From positions 2,542,001 to 2,606,000 of the forward strand of contig NZ_CP127174.1 in the NCBI RefSeq assembly GCF_030273315.1: 64,000 nucleotides of DNA, written 5' to 3'. This DNA is from Natrialbaceae archaeon AArc-T1-2. Its GTDB lineage: Archaea > Halobacteriota > Halobacteria > Halobacteriales > Natrialbaceae. The notes below the pieces were generated by a model, which made no database searches, had not been told where the DNA came from, and worked only from the letters and a program-made list of their open reading frames with translations. Positions 8,792-17,154 of the stretch are shown in pieces (the stretch's first letter is position 1; each line of letters starts with the position of its first letter). Both the position numbers and the translations under genes were made by a program.

Positions 8792-8827
8792 CCGGTGCAA
8801 CCGAGACCCGTCTTGCGGTTGCACCGG
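8792..8827. repeat. Perfect 12-bp inverted repeat (hairpin) downstream of UspA
   Basis: CCGGTGCAACCG (8792-8803) and CGGTTGCACCGG (8816-8827) pair perfectly over 12 bp with a 12-base loop that itself can pair AGAC with GTCT. It sits between the convergent UspA and winged-helix genes. A very similar element is at 15980-16018, and a 3' arm of the same form (CGGTTGCTCCGG) is at 32285-32296. It could act in transcript 3' ends or be a dispersed palindromic repeat. Confidence 0.75.
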
Positions 8828-8849
8828 AACATAGCCACAGCCATCATTA

Positions 8850-9413
8850 TCAGCCCTCGGGTTCGGCGTCTGACTCCGGATCGGCGACGTCTGATTCGGT
8901 CGCCGCGTCGTCGACCGTGATCGTCACCGGTTCAACGTCCTCGCCGAACGCGTCGTCCGTCGTCTCGCGATCGAGGACGCGATCGAGGGTGACGATCGTG
9001 TTGAGTTCCTGCTGGACCTGATCGACGACGCCGCCGACGAGCTCGCTCGGCTGGATCGCCGTGTACTCGTAGGGGTTGTTGCCGGCTCCCTCGCTCGCGC
9101 GTTTCTTGCGGTGTACCTTCTCTTCGTCGTGTAGCTCCGCGAGCGCTTCCCGGACCGTACTCGGGTAGAGGCCGGTTCCCGTGGCGACTTCTTCGGAGGT
9201 GCTTCCGGGGTGAGCGAGCAGGTGGATGTAGATCTTAGCTCGCGTCTCCGTATCGAGGATCCACGAGAGCAGATCGACGATCCGACCGTCGACCTCCTCG
9301 ACGGCCGCGCTCGCTACGCCGTCGGTCGGTTCGTCGGCATCGTCGTCTTCGACTGTCGGTCGGCTCCGGTCGTGCTCGTCCGGCCGGGCCTCGTCGGTGT
9401 CGTCGGAAGGCAT
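8850..9413 (-). CDS. Winged-helix transcriptional regulator
   Basis: 187 residues. A ~45-residue acidic, disordered N-terminus precedes a helix-turn-helix core (TRAKIYIHLLAHPGSTSEEV, then GLYPSTVREALAELHDEEKV) of the TrmB/ArsR-like winged type. A basic wing (HRKKRASEGAGNNPYEY), a short dimerisation helix and an acidic tail follow. It should be a DNA-binding repressor or activator in the cytoplasm. The start at 9413 is the first Met of the acidic tail-like region; an in-frame upstream Met at 9569 would add 52 non-typical residues. Its nearest possible target is the divergent oxidoreductase gene across a 459-base intergenic region. Confidence 0.8.
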   Translation of the reverse strand: MPSDDTDEARPDEHDRSRPTVEDDDADEPTDGVASAAVEEVDGRIVDLLSWILDTETRAKIYIHLLAHPGSTSEEVATGTGLYPSTVREALAELHDEEKVHRKKRASEGAGNNPYEYTAIQPSELVGGVVDQVQQELNTIVTLDRVLDRETTDDAFGEDVEPVTITVDDAATESDVADPESDAEPEG

Positions 9414-9872
9414 GTTATCCTCTCGTGAAGGGCTCACACGACTAAAGTCGTCTGCTTTTTCGTACCAATCTCGATCGCCTATCGATACCGCCCGGACGGC
9501 AACGGGCGTCACGAGGCGTGTGCCGTTCGACTCTTCGCGAGAGGCGAGTACATCGTAGCATGCCGACATCGATCCCGAGCGTCGCCCCTCTCGGCGATCG
9601 GCACCGGTACGTCTCTCACGTGATCCGTTCCCGGGGCCGACGAACGGGCGAGTGGGGCAGGGACTGACGACGTCGCTGCCGGGGTTGTACGGAAGGTATT
9701 CAGTACGATCACAATTTCAGTTATTTTTATAGATTAATAGGCCATAACCCTTATTTTGCTTCCTCCCTCCCTATCGATCGATGGGTCCCCGGTATCGTAC
9801 GCGAACAACTTCGAAACGAGATGTTGAGTGTCAGCGTCCCGAGTGCCACCGTTATCAATCGAGGATTTCGCC
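9414..9872. promoter_or_regulatory. 459-base divergent intergenic region with TATA element and CGAA-N4-TTCG palindrome
   Basis: No convincing gene is seen. The AT-rich block 9715-9760 contains TTTTTATAG (TATA-like). CGAACAACTTCG at 9802-9813 exactly fits CGAA-N4-TTCG, the site reported for the haloarchaeal anaerobic regulators NarO/DmsR. It lies about 60 bases before the oxidoreductase start and downstream of the TATA-like block, so it would more likely repress from this place, unless a second promoter near GTTATC (9850) is used. Confidence 0.45.
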
Positions 9873-10982
9873 ATGACTGCGTCGGAGACCGGGATCGGTG
9901 TCGTCGGTCTCGGGGGGATGGGACAGCTCCACGCCGAGAGCCTCCGCGACCTCGGAGCCGACGTCGTCGCCGGTGCGGACCTCGTCGCGAAACAGCGCCA
10001 GCAGTTCGCCGACGAGTTCGGCGCACGGACCTACGACGATCACGAGAAACTGGTCGCCGACGACGCCGTCGATGCGATCGTCATCGCCACACCGAATCGG
10101 TTTCACGAACCGATCGCAGTGGCCGCACTCGAGGCCGGACACGACGTCCTCGTCGAGAAACCCCTCGCACACACCCTAGAGAGCGCACGCCGGATCGCCG
10201 AGGCCGAGGCCGAGGCCGACGCGTTCTGTATGGTCGGCTTTCACAACCGCCACACCGCCGCCACGGCCATGCTCGAGGCACAGAAAGCACAGGGTCGGTT
10301 CGGCGAGCTAACCCACGTCGAGGCCAACTACATCCGCCGCCGCGGCGTTCCGGATGCCGGGTCCTGGTTTACGAACCCCGACCTCGCCGGCGGCGGTGCA
10401 CTCATCGACATCGGCGTCCACGCGCTCGATCTCGCCCTCTACGCGCTCGACTTTCCCGAGATCGAAGAAGTTACCGGCGTGACCCGCAGTACGTTCGGCG
10501 ACGGGACGGAGTACGCCGACCCCGACGACTGGGGCTGTGAGCCCGACACCTACGAGGTCGACGACTCCGTCACCGCCTTCGTTCGCTGTGCCGACGGCCG
10601 GACGATCAGCCTCGAGGCGGCGTGGGCGAGCAACCGCGAGTCGACCTCGGAGGTCGTCGTCCAGGGAACCGACGCTGGTGCTCGGTTCGAGCTCGGCGAC
10701 AGCGATCTTTCGATTCTCGAGGCTGGCACCGCGGGCGTCGACCACTACGCCGACGTCGAGCTAACCGGCGATCCGAGCCAGACGGGGTATGCGACTCAGG
10801 ACGGACTGTTCCTCGAGGCCGTCGCGACCGGCGAGACACCGTCGACGAACACGATCGAGCAGGCTCTGACCGTCCAGCGGGTCGTCGACGCGATCTATCG
10901 CTCGAGCGAGACGGGCCACACGCAGCGACTCGCGGCCGAGCCGATCGAGGAGTCTCCAGCCCGGATCCGCTGTCGGGAGTAA
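9873..10982 (+). CDS. Gfo/Idh/MocA-family NAD(P)-dependent oxidoreductase
   Basis: 369 residues. The N-terminal Rossmann motif is GIGVVGLGGMGQLHAESL, with the family signature VLVEKPLAHTLESA near residue 100 (Glu-Lys-Pro, the Lys being catalytic) and GGGALIDIGVHALDLALY near residue 180, which includes the conserved Asp/His pair. Family members oxidise or reduce sugars, inositol and related polyols with NAD(P). The substrate is not evident and there are no sugar genes alongside. ATG 9873 is used because it begins directly before the Rossmann fold. The gene is monocistronic, facing the proteasome gene convergently. Confidence 0.92.
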   Translation: MTASETGIGVVGLGGMGQLHAESLRDLGADVVAGADLVAKQRQQFADEFGARTYDDHEKLVADDAVDAIVIATPNRFHEPIAVAALEAGHDVLVEKPLAHTLESARRIAEAEAEADAFCMVGFHNRHTAATAMLEAQKAQGRFGELTHVEANYIRRRGVPDAGSWFTNPDLAGGGALIDIGVHALDLALYALDFPEIEEVTGVTRSTFGDGTEYADPDDWGCEPDTYEVDDSVTAFVRCADGRTISLEAAWASNRESTSEVVVQGTDAGARFELGDSDLSILEAGTAGVDHYADVELTGDPSQTGYATQDGLFLEAVATGETPSTNTIEQALTVQRVVDAIYRSSETGHTQRLAAEPIEESPARIRCRE

Positions 10983-11041
10983 CGACTCGAGCCGACGTTC
11001 GACGGAAAAACTGTCCCGACCGGTTCGACGGCCGAACTGGT

Positions 11042-11773
11042 CTAGATAACTTCCTCGAACTCGTTGTGGCCGTGGATGTCGACGCCCTCTTCGGTGATCT
11101 CACAGAGGAAGACGCCGTTGCCGGAGCCGGTGTCGCGCTCGGCGGCGGACTTGATGCCCTGTGCGGCGATCGTCGTCGCCTCGTCGTTCGAGAGGTCGTC
11201 CTCGTACTCCTGTTCTAGGTGACCGTAGGCGAGTTGCATCCCGGAGCCGGTGACGGTGTAGTCGTCTTCCATGACGCCGCCGGCAGGGTCGATGCTGTAG
11301 ACGTGACTTCCCTCTTCGTCGATGCCACCGAGGATAGGATGGATAGCGAAGAACGGACCGCCACGGGCGAAGTTACCCGCAAGCGTCGACAACGCTTCCA
11401 TGCTCATCTGTTCGCCCCGGCGAGCCTCGTAGAGGTTGACCTCCGCGCGGAGAGTCGAGATAAACGACTGGGCACCGCCGACACTGCCGACGAGCGTGAG
11501 CGCGGCGTTTGGGTGGATCTGTTCGACCTTCTGGACGTTCTTGTTCGAGACGAACCGACCGCCGAGACTGGCGCGCATGTCGGTGGCGATGACGACGCCG
11601 TCGGCAGTCGAGATGCCGATCGTCGTCGTACCGGTCTTGTTCACGTTCTCGAGATCCGACAGGGAGAGATCGTTCTGTGGGAGCGAGCCGACCTCGGGAT
11701 CGTAGGGGTTCGTATCGTCAGCCAGTCGATCGGCCGTTCGGGAGAATTCGGAGTCGTGTGTAGGCGTTCGCAT
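11042..11773 (-). CDS. psmB: Proteasome beta subunit
   Basis: 243 residues, the catalytic subunit of the archaeal 20S proteasome. A propeptide of 48 residues ends at ...NKTG, and self-cleavage would expose Thr49 of TTTIG as the N-terminal nucleophile. The Asp/Lys active-site environment (TDMRAS, and the KVEQIHPN strand) and the GSGMQLAYGHLEQEY helix are conserved. Haloarchaea may have more than one beta or alpha subunit; no alpha gene is in this window. A TATA-like element on the minus strand around 11797-11804 lies about 25-30 bases before the ATG, consistent with a leaderless transcript. Confidence 0.97.
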   Translation of the reverse strand: MRTPTHDSEFSRTADRLADDTNPYDPEVGSLPQNDLSLSDLENVNKTGTTTIGISTADGVVIATDMRASLGGRFVSNKNVQKVEQIHPNAALTLVGSVGGAQSFISTLRAEVNLYEARRGEQMSMEALSTLAGNFARGGPFFAIHPILGGIDEEGSHVYSIDPAGGVMEDDYTVTGSGMQLAYGHLEQEYEDDLSNDEATTIAAQGIKSAAERDTGSGNGVFLCEITEEGVDIHGHNEFEEVI

Positions 11774-11795
11774 TGCGAGTCACTAACGGTCGCCA

Positions 11796-11806
11796 CCGTA
11801 TAAAAG
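11796..11806 (-). promoter_or_regulatory. TATA box of psmB
   Basis: On the minus strand the sequence reads CTTTTATACGG, with its centre about 27 bases upstream of the psmB ATG at 11773. This fits the usual archaeal TATA spacing for a transcript starting at or next to the start codon. Confidence 0.6.
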
Positions 11807-11914
11807 ACCGGCGTTCGACACTGGCGTTTCCGCTTTCGGGACAGTGGCGATCGTCGCTACTATCGAGGTGGGTACGCGTTCACTGTCACGGGTATCCGGC
11901 TTTGTCGTGAAGAA

Positions 11915-12091
11915 TTACTGGTCGGCGTTGGCGTTCTCGTAGGCCGTCTCAATGCGAGCCAGGAGCCGGTGCAGCGGGAGGGTAACCCCGGCTTGCCGGG
12001 CGGCGATCGCGAGTGGCATCGTGATGATACCGATCGCGATACTGAGCTGGTACAGTGCGAACATGGTCGCGTAGTGCACGCGGGATTTCAT
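11915..12091 (-). CDS. Small membrane protein (58 residues), hypothetical
   Basis: A 58-codon frame with ATG at 12091 and TAA at 11917-11915. Residues ~8-30 (YATMFALYQLSIAIGIITMPLAIA, given here only in part as a hydrophobic span) form one clear transmembrane helix. An amphipathic stretch with Arg/His follows, and the C-terminus is acidic. A TATA-like TATATAA (12123-12129, read from the minus strand) lies ~32 bases upstream. The coding appearance (third-position GC, sensible hydrophobic composition) and the promoter make it likely real, although it is short. It sits between psmB and a UPF0212 gene. Function unknown. Confidence 0.6.
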   Translation of the reverse strand: MKSRVHYATMFALYQLSIAIGIITMPLAIAARQAGVTLPLHRLLARIETAYENANADQ

Positions 12092-12384
12092 CGAGCTTCG
12101 ATGGTGGTTCAGACGGTTCGAGTATATAAGTGTTGCTAAGAAGAGAATACATAACGATCGTCAGTTGAGGTGTCGGGTCGACGCTTTCATGCGATTAAAA
12201 TACGGTTGACGAGAATACAACTGTGGTGGGACTCGAGGCGGAATACGACTATCCTGGCGGGAATTGGCCGGGACAATTCTCATAACATATGGCCATTATT
12301 CGGCTCACGTGCGCACCGTCGCACGCAGGATACTCGACGGGACGGAACCGCAAAGCAGGAAACCCTCCGGAACGACGGGCCACT

Positions 12385-12738
12385 ATGACCAACTATCTCG
12401 TTGCGATGGAGGCTGCATGGCTGGTCCGGGACGTAGAGGCAATCGACGACGCGATTGGCGTCGCTGTCAGCGAGGCCGGGAAACGGCTCAACGACGAGGG
12501 TCTCGAGTACGTCGAGGTCGAGGTCGGTGCGACCGGCTGTCCGGCCTGTGGGGAACCGTTCGACTCCGCGTTCGTCGCGGCCGACACCGCGTTGGTCGGA
12601 CTCGCCCTCGAGATGGAGGTGTTCAACGCCGACAGCGAGGAACACGCCTCGCGAATCGCAAAAAGCGAGGTCGGCGGCGCGTTACGCGACGTCCCGCTGT
12701 CGGTCGTCGAGGTCGTCGAAGTCCCCGAGGACGAGTAG
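12385..12738 (+). CDS. UPF0212 / DUF555 family protein
   Basis: 117 residues, the family's usual length. The N-terminus MTNYLVAMEAAWLVRDVE and a zinc-like pair CPACGEPF near residue 52 are characteristic of this archaeal family of unknown function. No membrane segments are seen, so it is cytoplasmic. ATG 12385 is preferred over earlier in-frame Mets because it begins the conserved family N-terminus. It is followed 44 bases later by an XRE-CBS regulator on the same strand, which has its own TATA element. Confidence 0.9.
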   Translation: MTNYLVAMEAAWLVRDVEAIDDAIGVAVSEAGKRLNDEGLEYVEVEVGATGCPACGEPFDSAFVAADTALVGLALEMEVFNADSEEHASRIAKSEVGGALRDVPLSVVEVVEVPEDE

Positions 12739-12754
12739 GAGCTACCCAAAGCTC

Positions 12755-12764
12755 TTTCTATAAC
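12755..12764 (+). promoter_or_regulatory. TATA box of the XRE-CBS regulator
   Basis: TTTCTATAAC at 12755-12764 is centred about 23 bases before ATG 12783, as expected for a leaderless archaeal transcript. Confidence 0.55.
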
Positions 12765-12782
12765 CCGTGGTTATTGTGCGAT

Positions 12783-13322
12783 ATGGAGCTTCCCACGCCA
12801 GAAGATCTCAAACAGCGCCGTACCGATCTCGGGTTGACCCAGAGCGAACTCGCGGAGGAGGCCGACGTCTCACAGCCGCTTATCGCCCGGATCGAAGGTG
12901 GTGACGTCGATCCGCGGCTCTCGACGCTGCGTCGGATCGTCAACGCCTTGGAGACGGCCGAAAGCGACGTCATCCGGGCCGAAGACCTCATGAACGAGGC
13001 GGTCGTCGCCGTCTCGCCCGACGAGCCGGTCAGCGAGGCGGCGACGCTGATGGAGGAGGAGGCGTACTCGCAACTGGCGGTCATCCAGGACGGGATCCCG
13101 GTCGGCTCGATCAGCCAGAGCGACCTCGCCCAGCTCGACGAGGATGCACGCGACGAGCCAATCGAGGAACACATGAGCGAGAGCTTCCCGACCGTCTCGC
13201 GGGACGCGACGATCGACGAGATCAGCAACCTGCTCGATCACTACAAGGCCGTCATGATCACCGAGGAAGGCGAGACGGTGGGTATTCTCACCGAAGCGGA
13301 TCTTGCCGCGCGGCTCTCCTAA
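12783..13322 (+). CDS. XRE-type HTH regulator fused to a CBS pair
   Basis: 179 residues. Residues 1-60 are a Cro/C1-type helix-turn-helix (TPEDLKQRRTDLGLTQSEL, then VSQPLIARIEGGDVDPRLSTL). Residues 65-179 are two CBS motifs (MNEAVVAVSPDEPVSEAATL with QLAVIQDGIPVGSISQSDL, and FPTVSRDATIDEISNLL with AVMITEEGETVGILTEADL). This architecture is an archaeal transcription factor whose DNA binding is probably tuned by a nucleotide or SAM bound to the CBS pair. It is convergent with the TFIIB gene, 6 bases apart. Confidence 0.93.
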   Translation: MELPTPEDLKQRRTDLGLTQSELAEEADVSQPLIARIEGGDVDPRLSTLRRIVNALETAESDVIRAEDLMNEAVVAVSPDEPVSEAATLMEEEAYSQLAVIQDGIPVGSISQSDLAQLDEDARDEPIEEHMSESFPTVSRDATIDEISNLLDHYKAVMITEEGETVGILTEADLAARLS

Positions 13323-13328
13323 CGGTCG

Positions 13329-14282
13329 TCAGCTCTCGTCCGCGTGGGCCTCGAGAAGCTCCCGGTATCGGTTTCGGATCGTCACCTCGCTGACGTCTGC
13401 TGCTTCCGAGATCTCGTGTTGTGGGATGTCTTCGCCCGTCAGCTGTGCGGCCGCATACAGCGAACTCGCCGCGAGGCCAACCGGGTGTTTGCCGCTGTGG
13501 ACGCCGGCGCGTTTGCCCGACTCGAGTAACTCCCGGGCCAGCCGTTCGGTCTCTCCCGACACCTCGAGCGCCGAGGCGTATCGGCCCACGTACTCGAGGG
13601 GATCTGGCGGCTCCATCGGCAGTTCCAGTTCGCGAACCAGGTAGCGATACGTCCGGGTGACCTCGAGGCGTTCGACCCGGCTCACCGTCGCCAGCTCGTC
13701 GACCGAGCGGGGAAAGCCCGCCTGTCTCGTCGCCGCATGCAGCGTGGCCGTTGCCATTCCTTCGATCGATCGTCCGGGAAGCAGATTCTCCTCGAGGGCT
13801 CGCCGGTAGAGGACGCTTGCGGTCTCGCGAGCGGACTCGGGAATCCCGAGTGCGCTTGCCATCCGGTCGATCTCGCCGAGTGCCTGTTTCAGGTTGCGCT
13901 CGCTCGCGTCCTGGGTCCGGAACCGCTCGTTCCAGGTCCGGAGCCGGTTCATCTGTCGGCGCTTTTGCTCTGAGAGGTGGCTGCCGCCGGCGTCTTTATC
14001 GCGCCAGTCGATCCGGGTCGAGAGTCCGCGGTCGTGGATCGTGGTCGTCGTCGGTGCGCCGACGCGGGATCGCTCCTCTCGTTGCTGCGGGTCGAACGCC
14101 CGCCACTCCGGGCCGTGGTCGATGCGGTCGGCGTCGACGACGAGTCCGCAGTCGTCACACACCAGTTCGGCGTCGCTCGAGTGGGCCACGAGCGGGCCAT
14201 CACACTCGGGGCAGTCGTGGGCCTCGTCGGTTCGGTCCGTCGTCTCGCAGTCGTCCGCTACGTCGAGTTTCGTCGAGTGCAT
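13329..14282 (-). CDS. tfb: Transcription initiation factor IIB (TFB)
   Basis: 317 residues. An N-terminal zinc ribbon has Cys24/Cys27 and Cys42/Cys45 (CPEC and CDDC). The B-finger/linker region (GPEWRAFDPQQREERSRVGAP) follows, and two cyclin-like core repeats (~105-200 and ~205-300), with recognition helices near SVDELATVSRVERLEVTRTY and EISEAADVSEVTIRNRYREL. It bridges TBP and RNA polymerase at promoters. Haloarchaea carry several TFB paralogues with different promoter preferences; this one has a relatively acidic 20-residue N-terminal extension before the zinc ribbon. Its own promoter lies in the AT-rich stretch 14345-14400. Confidence 0.97.
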   Translation of the reverse strand: MHSTKLDVADDCETTDRTDEAHDCPECDGPLVAHSSDAELVCDDCGLVVDADRIDHGPEWRAFDPQQREERSRVGAPTTTTIHDRGLSTRIDWRDKDAGGSHLSEQKRRQMNRLRTWNERFRTQDASERNLKQALGEIDRMASALGIPESARETASVLYRRALEENLLPGRSIEGMATATLHAATRQAGFPRSVDELATVSRVERLEVTRTYRYLVRELELPMEPPDPLEYVGRYASALEVSGETERLARELLESGKRAGVHSGKHPVGLAASSLYAAAQLTGEDIPQHEISEAADVSEVTIRNRYRELLEAHADES

Positions 14283-14474
14283 TGTCAGTACGACGTTCGT
14301 TCGTGTTCGGCCGGGGTCGGAACGGCCGTGACAGTCGCCAGTATGTAATAGTGTCTAATTACTTTATCCCCTACAGTCGAGGTTTGATAATCAGAATCGG
14401 TTAACGAAGGGTGGGCGACGGACCGAGGACTCCACGCTCGAGGCGCACTCGACGAATCGGCTCGGAGTGGCGCG

Positions 14475-14666
14475 TCACTCCTCGTGGGCAGGCTCCGTCA
14501 CCGAGACCGCGACGTAGACGAGTCCCGCGAGCCCGAAAAGCGCGATCACGATGCCGACGATGGTCAACACCGTCAGTCCGCTCTGAAACATCCCGACGAG
14601 CAACACGATCAACCCGAGAGCGAACGTGGCGAACGGGACGGCGAACGCCTTCGATTCGCGGTCCAT
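14475..14666 (-). CDS. Small two-helix membrane protein, hypothetical
   Basis: 63 residues from ATG 14666 (MDRESKAFAVPFA). Two hydrophobic helices (FATFALGLIVLLVGMF and LTVLTIVGIVIALFGLAGLVYVA) are joined by a short turn with SGLT. The tail is short and acidic. It should be in the cytoplasmic membrane. An in-frame Met at 14708 would add 14 residues; the later one is preferred because it begins the typical charged N-terminus. There is no informative neighbour. Confidence 0.65.
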   Translation of the reverse strand: MDRESKAFAVPFATFALGLIVLLVGMFQSGLTVLTIVGIVIALFGLAGLVYVAVSVTEPAHEE

Positions 14667-14817
14667 GTCGGGTCGTATTCGCTGCACCGACGTAAGTATG
14701 ATATTCATACTGATACAAATTCAGCTCTACCGACCGATGTTACCCGCTTAGTCCGTCTCGTGGTACTACTTCATCAGCGACATTTTTTGTGGGATCGGCT
14801 CGTACGCTCGGGTGCAT

Positions 14818-14907
14818 ATGGCGGACGAACACGACGACCGCGAGACGAATCGAGGTACCGACCGTGGCATCGTTTCGCGAATCAAGCGCGTGTTCAGCCG
14901 GGGTTAA
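14818..14907 (+). CDS. Possible 29-residue basic/acidic mini-protein
   Basis: A 30-codon frame (ATG 14818, TAA 14905-14907) coding a peptide that starts MADEHDDRETNRGTDRG and ends in a basic helix-like IKRVFSRG. A T-rich TATA-like stretch lies about 30 bases upstream (14781-14788). Haloarchaea do express many proteins of this size, but nothing else supports it, so the call is tentative. Confidence 0.3.
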   Translation: MADEHDDRETNRGTDRGIVSRIKRVFSRG

Positions 14908-15123
14908 CCCTGGCCCCGTCATCCCATCCTCGAGCGATTTTTCGTCGGTGTCGAGAACGGCTCCCGATCGTTCTCGGGACAGCCTGACGGCTGGTCTGCA
15001 CCCTGGTCGCAATAAGACAAACGTACGTGATATTTCATTGATCGATGTAATAACTTGTGGATCGATTGTCGTATTTGGGAGAAAACAACAAACACTTACG
15101 AATCGCGGTGGCATTTGCTCGAG

Positions 15124-15834
15124 ATGCAACGACGAAACGTTCTCGCCGGAATCGGTACCGCGGCACTTGCGAGTATCGCGGGCTGTCTGGGAACCGTCGG
15201 CCTCGACGAACACGAGGCGTCCCCGGCCGGCGTCGACTCCGACGTTCGCTCGGAGACGGGATACGAACTCGTCGGCGTCGAGGAGGTCGGCGTCGAAGAG
15301 ACCGTCGGTGCGGCCGGTCTCTCCGAGACGGTCGTCGTCCGGAACTATCTGACCGAGTGCGAGAAGGCCGTCGGCGTCGAGCCGATCGGTGAACAGCGCG
15401 CTGCCGTGTTTACCGTCCTCTCGACGCCACAGGTCGGCGTCGCCGGGTGGAACGTAAACCCCGTCGAGGAGATGTCGACCGCGGAACTCGTCTCTCTCGT
15501 CGAGGACAACTACGACGATATCGACAATATCTCCCACGAGGACGACGACGAGTTCTCCGTTCTGGGCCAGACGACGACGCACGCTACGTTCACCGCCGAT
15601 GCCGTCTTCGACGGCGTCGACCTCGAGGTGAACCTGCACGTGACCGAAGCCGTCGAGACGGACGACGACTTGCTCGTGACGATCGGCGTCTATCCACGGG
15701 AGGTCGAGCTCGAAGAAGAAGAGAACGTCCGCGAACTGATCGCTGCGGTGACCGAGACGCTCGACGATGAAGATGCTGATGAGGGGACGGACGACGAGGG
15801 CGCTGACGACGAAGACGACGGCCTTCTGGGCTAA
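15124..15834 (+). CDS. DUF6517-type lipoprotein
   Basis: 236 residues. The signal sequence RRNVLAGIGTAALASIAGC combines twin Arg with a lipobox (IAGC), so the protein should be Tat-exported and lipid-anchored. The body has the pattern of the haloarchaeal DUF6517 family (TGYELVGVEEVGVEETV, STPQVGVAGWNVNPVEEMS, AVFDGVDLEVNLHVTEAVE, LLVTIGVYP) and ends in a highly acidic tail. A paralogue is at 43170-43985. Function unknown. ATG 15124 is at the start of the signal peptide. Confidence 0.85.
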   Translation: MQRRNVLAGIGTAALASIAGCLGTVGLDEHEASPAGVDSDVRSETGYELVGVEEVGVEETVGAAGLSETVVVRNYLTECEKAVGVEPIGEQRAAVFTVLSTPQVGVAGWNVNPVEEMSTAELVSLVEDNYDDIDNISHEDDDEFSVLGQTTTHATFTADAVFDGVDLEVNLHVTEAVETDDDLLVTIGVYPREVELEEEENVRELIAAVTETLDDEDADEGTDDEGADDEDDGLLG

Positions 15835-15979
15835 TCGCTCGATAGCACGGGACTACATCGCCATCGATTGGCCGCGGAACGTCGGACAGTCGGGTGATCA
15901 GCCTGGACGCGTTCGGACTCGATTCTCTGGCCGAGACGGACGACAGCGCCGACGACTCATACAGATTGCAGTACCGATG

Positions 15980-16018
15980 TCCCGGTGCAACCACAGAACG
16001 GTCGCGGTTGCGCCGGGA
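15980..16018. repeat. 13-bp inverted repeat related to the 8792-8827 hairpin
   Basis: TCCCGGTGCAACC (15980-15992) and GGTTGCGCCGGGA (16006-16018) pair with one mismatch. It lies between convergent DUF6517 and surE genes and shares the CGGTGCAACC / CGGTTGCNCCGG core with the element after the UspA gene. Confidence 0.65.
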
Positions 16019-16038
16019 CAGACAGACAACGGTCCGTA

Positions 16039-16857
16039 TCAACGACTGCGTTGTGACGCCGTCTCGAGGGTATCCTCGCGATACTCTTCGACGACGGCGT
16101 CCAGTCCATCGTGGTGGGCGTTCGCCTGCGGAACCCGAAGCGGGGAGACGCTGACCCGGCCCTCGACGACAGCCCGTCGGTCGGTACCCTCGGGATCGGG
16201 CAGCGTGTCGGGATCCATCCGTTCCCAGATCCGATCCTGAAGCGCGATCGAATCGCCGTTCAGCGTCGCGTCCATCTCGTAGCGACTCGAGGGACGGGTG
16301 AGCTCGAGGGGTGCGGGATCGCCGTCTGGGACCGGCGCGTTGACGTTGAGATACGCCGCCGGGTCGAAGACGTCTACGTGCTGGGTGCGTTCGACGAGAT
16401 AACACGTCGCGCGAACGGCCTCGCGAAAGTCCTCGCGAGTGAGTTCGCCGGTACCGTACTCGTCGATGGGGACGTACAGCGAGCTCGCGATGGCCGGGAC
16501 GTCGAAGAACGCGGCTTCGACGGCTGCGCTGACCGTCCCCGACCGCCCGATGGCGTACTCCCCGAGGTTCGCACCGTGGTTACAGCCGGCGACGACGAGG
16601 TCGGGGTCGGGATCGGGGCCGAGTTCGCCCATCGCGGCGACGACGCAGTCTGCGGGCGTTCCCTCGACGGCGTAGCCGAGCTCGTGATCCCGGACGGAGA
16701 CCTCACTCGAGATCGACCGCCCGACCGCACTCTGGTCGTCGGCGGGGGCGACGACGGTCACGTCGCCGACCTCGGCGAGTCCGTCATAAAGTGCCCGCAG
16801 GCCGGGGCTGTCGATCCCGTCGTCGTTGGTGAGAACGATCTCGGGTGCCTCGCTCAT
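16039..16857 (-). CDS. surE: 5'-nucleotidase SurE
   Basis: 272 residues. The metal-binding N-terminal motif LTNDDGIDSPGLRAL and the SGTVSAAVEA block with its preceding conserved Asn (VVAGCNHGANLGEYAI, Asn in CNHGAN) are intact. The enzyme removes phosphate from nucleoside monophosphates using a divalent metal, in the cytoplasm. ATG 16857 (MSEAPEIVLTNDDG) is used; the longer in-frame start adds 49 residues of unlikely composition. The gene is monocistronic. Confidence 0.95.
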   Translation of the reverse strand: MSEAPEIVLTNDDGIDSPGLRALYDGLAEVGDVTVVAPADDQSAVGRSISSEVSVRDHELGYAVEGTPADCVVAAMGELGPDPDPDLVVAGCNHGANLGEYAIGRSGTVSAAVEAAFFDVPAIASSLYVPIDEYGTGELTREDFREAVRATCYLVERTQHVDVFDPAAYLNVNAPVPDGDPAPLELTRPSSRYEMDATLNGDSIALQDRIWERMDPDTLPDPEGTDRRAVVEGRVSVSPLRVPQANAHHDGLDAVVEEYREDTLETASQRSR

Positions 16858-17017
16858 GGGATATAGTTGGACTCGGCGGCGAAAAACGCTCGGGTTCCGG
16901 CGGAAGGGTGTCCGGTTAGCGGATGGCATCGTGGAAGGCCGTGGAGGTTTTGACCCAGCGACCGAGGTCGTCAAGCCCCAGTTGTACCAGGGTCCACGAT
17001 CCACGATAATGACGGGG

Positions 17018-17034
17018 TCATACTGTCGGTCATG
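17018..17034 (+). promoter_or_regulatory. Second exact copy of TCATACTGTCGGTCATG
   Basis: These 17 bases are identical to 2641-2657, and lie 121 bases before the ferric-reductase-like gene. An AT-rich promoter-like stretch (17108-17122, CTTTAGAATTTTAAC) follows. A shared regulatory motif is plausible; otherwise it is a repeat remnant. Confidence 0.5.
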
Positions 17035-17154
17035 AATGATAGCGTTTCGATAGTTTCCAGGTCATCGCTTCACCGTTGCTCGGCCGCTTCTCACGCTATC
17101 GTTGTGCCCTTTAGAATTTTAACGGACAGGAACGAACGATACGACAGAGAAGAC

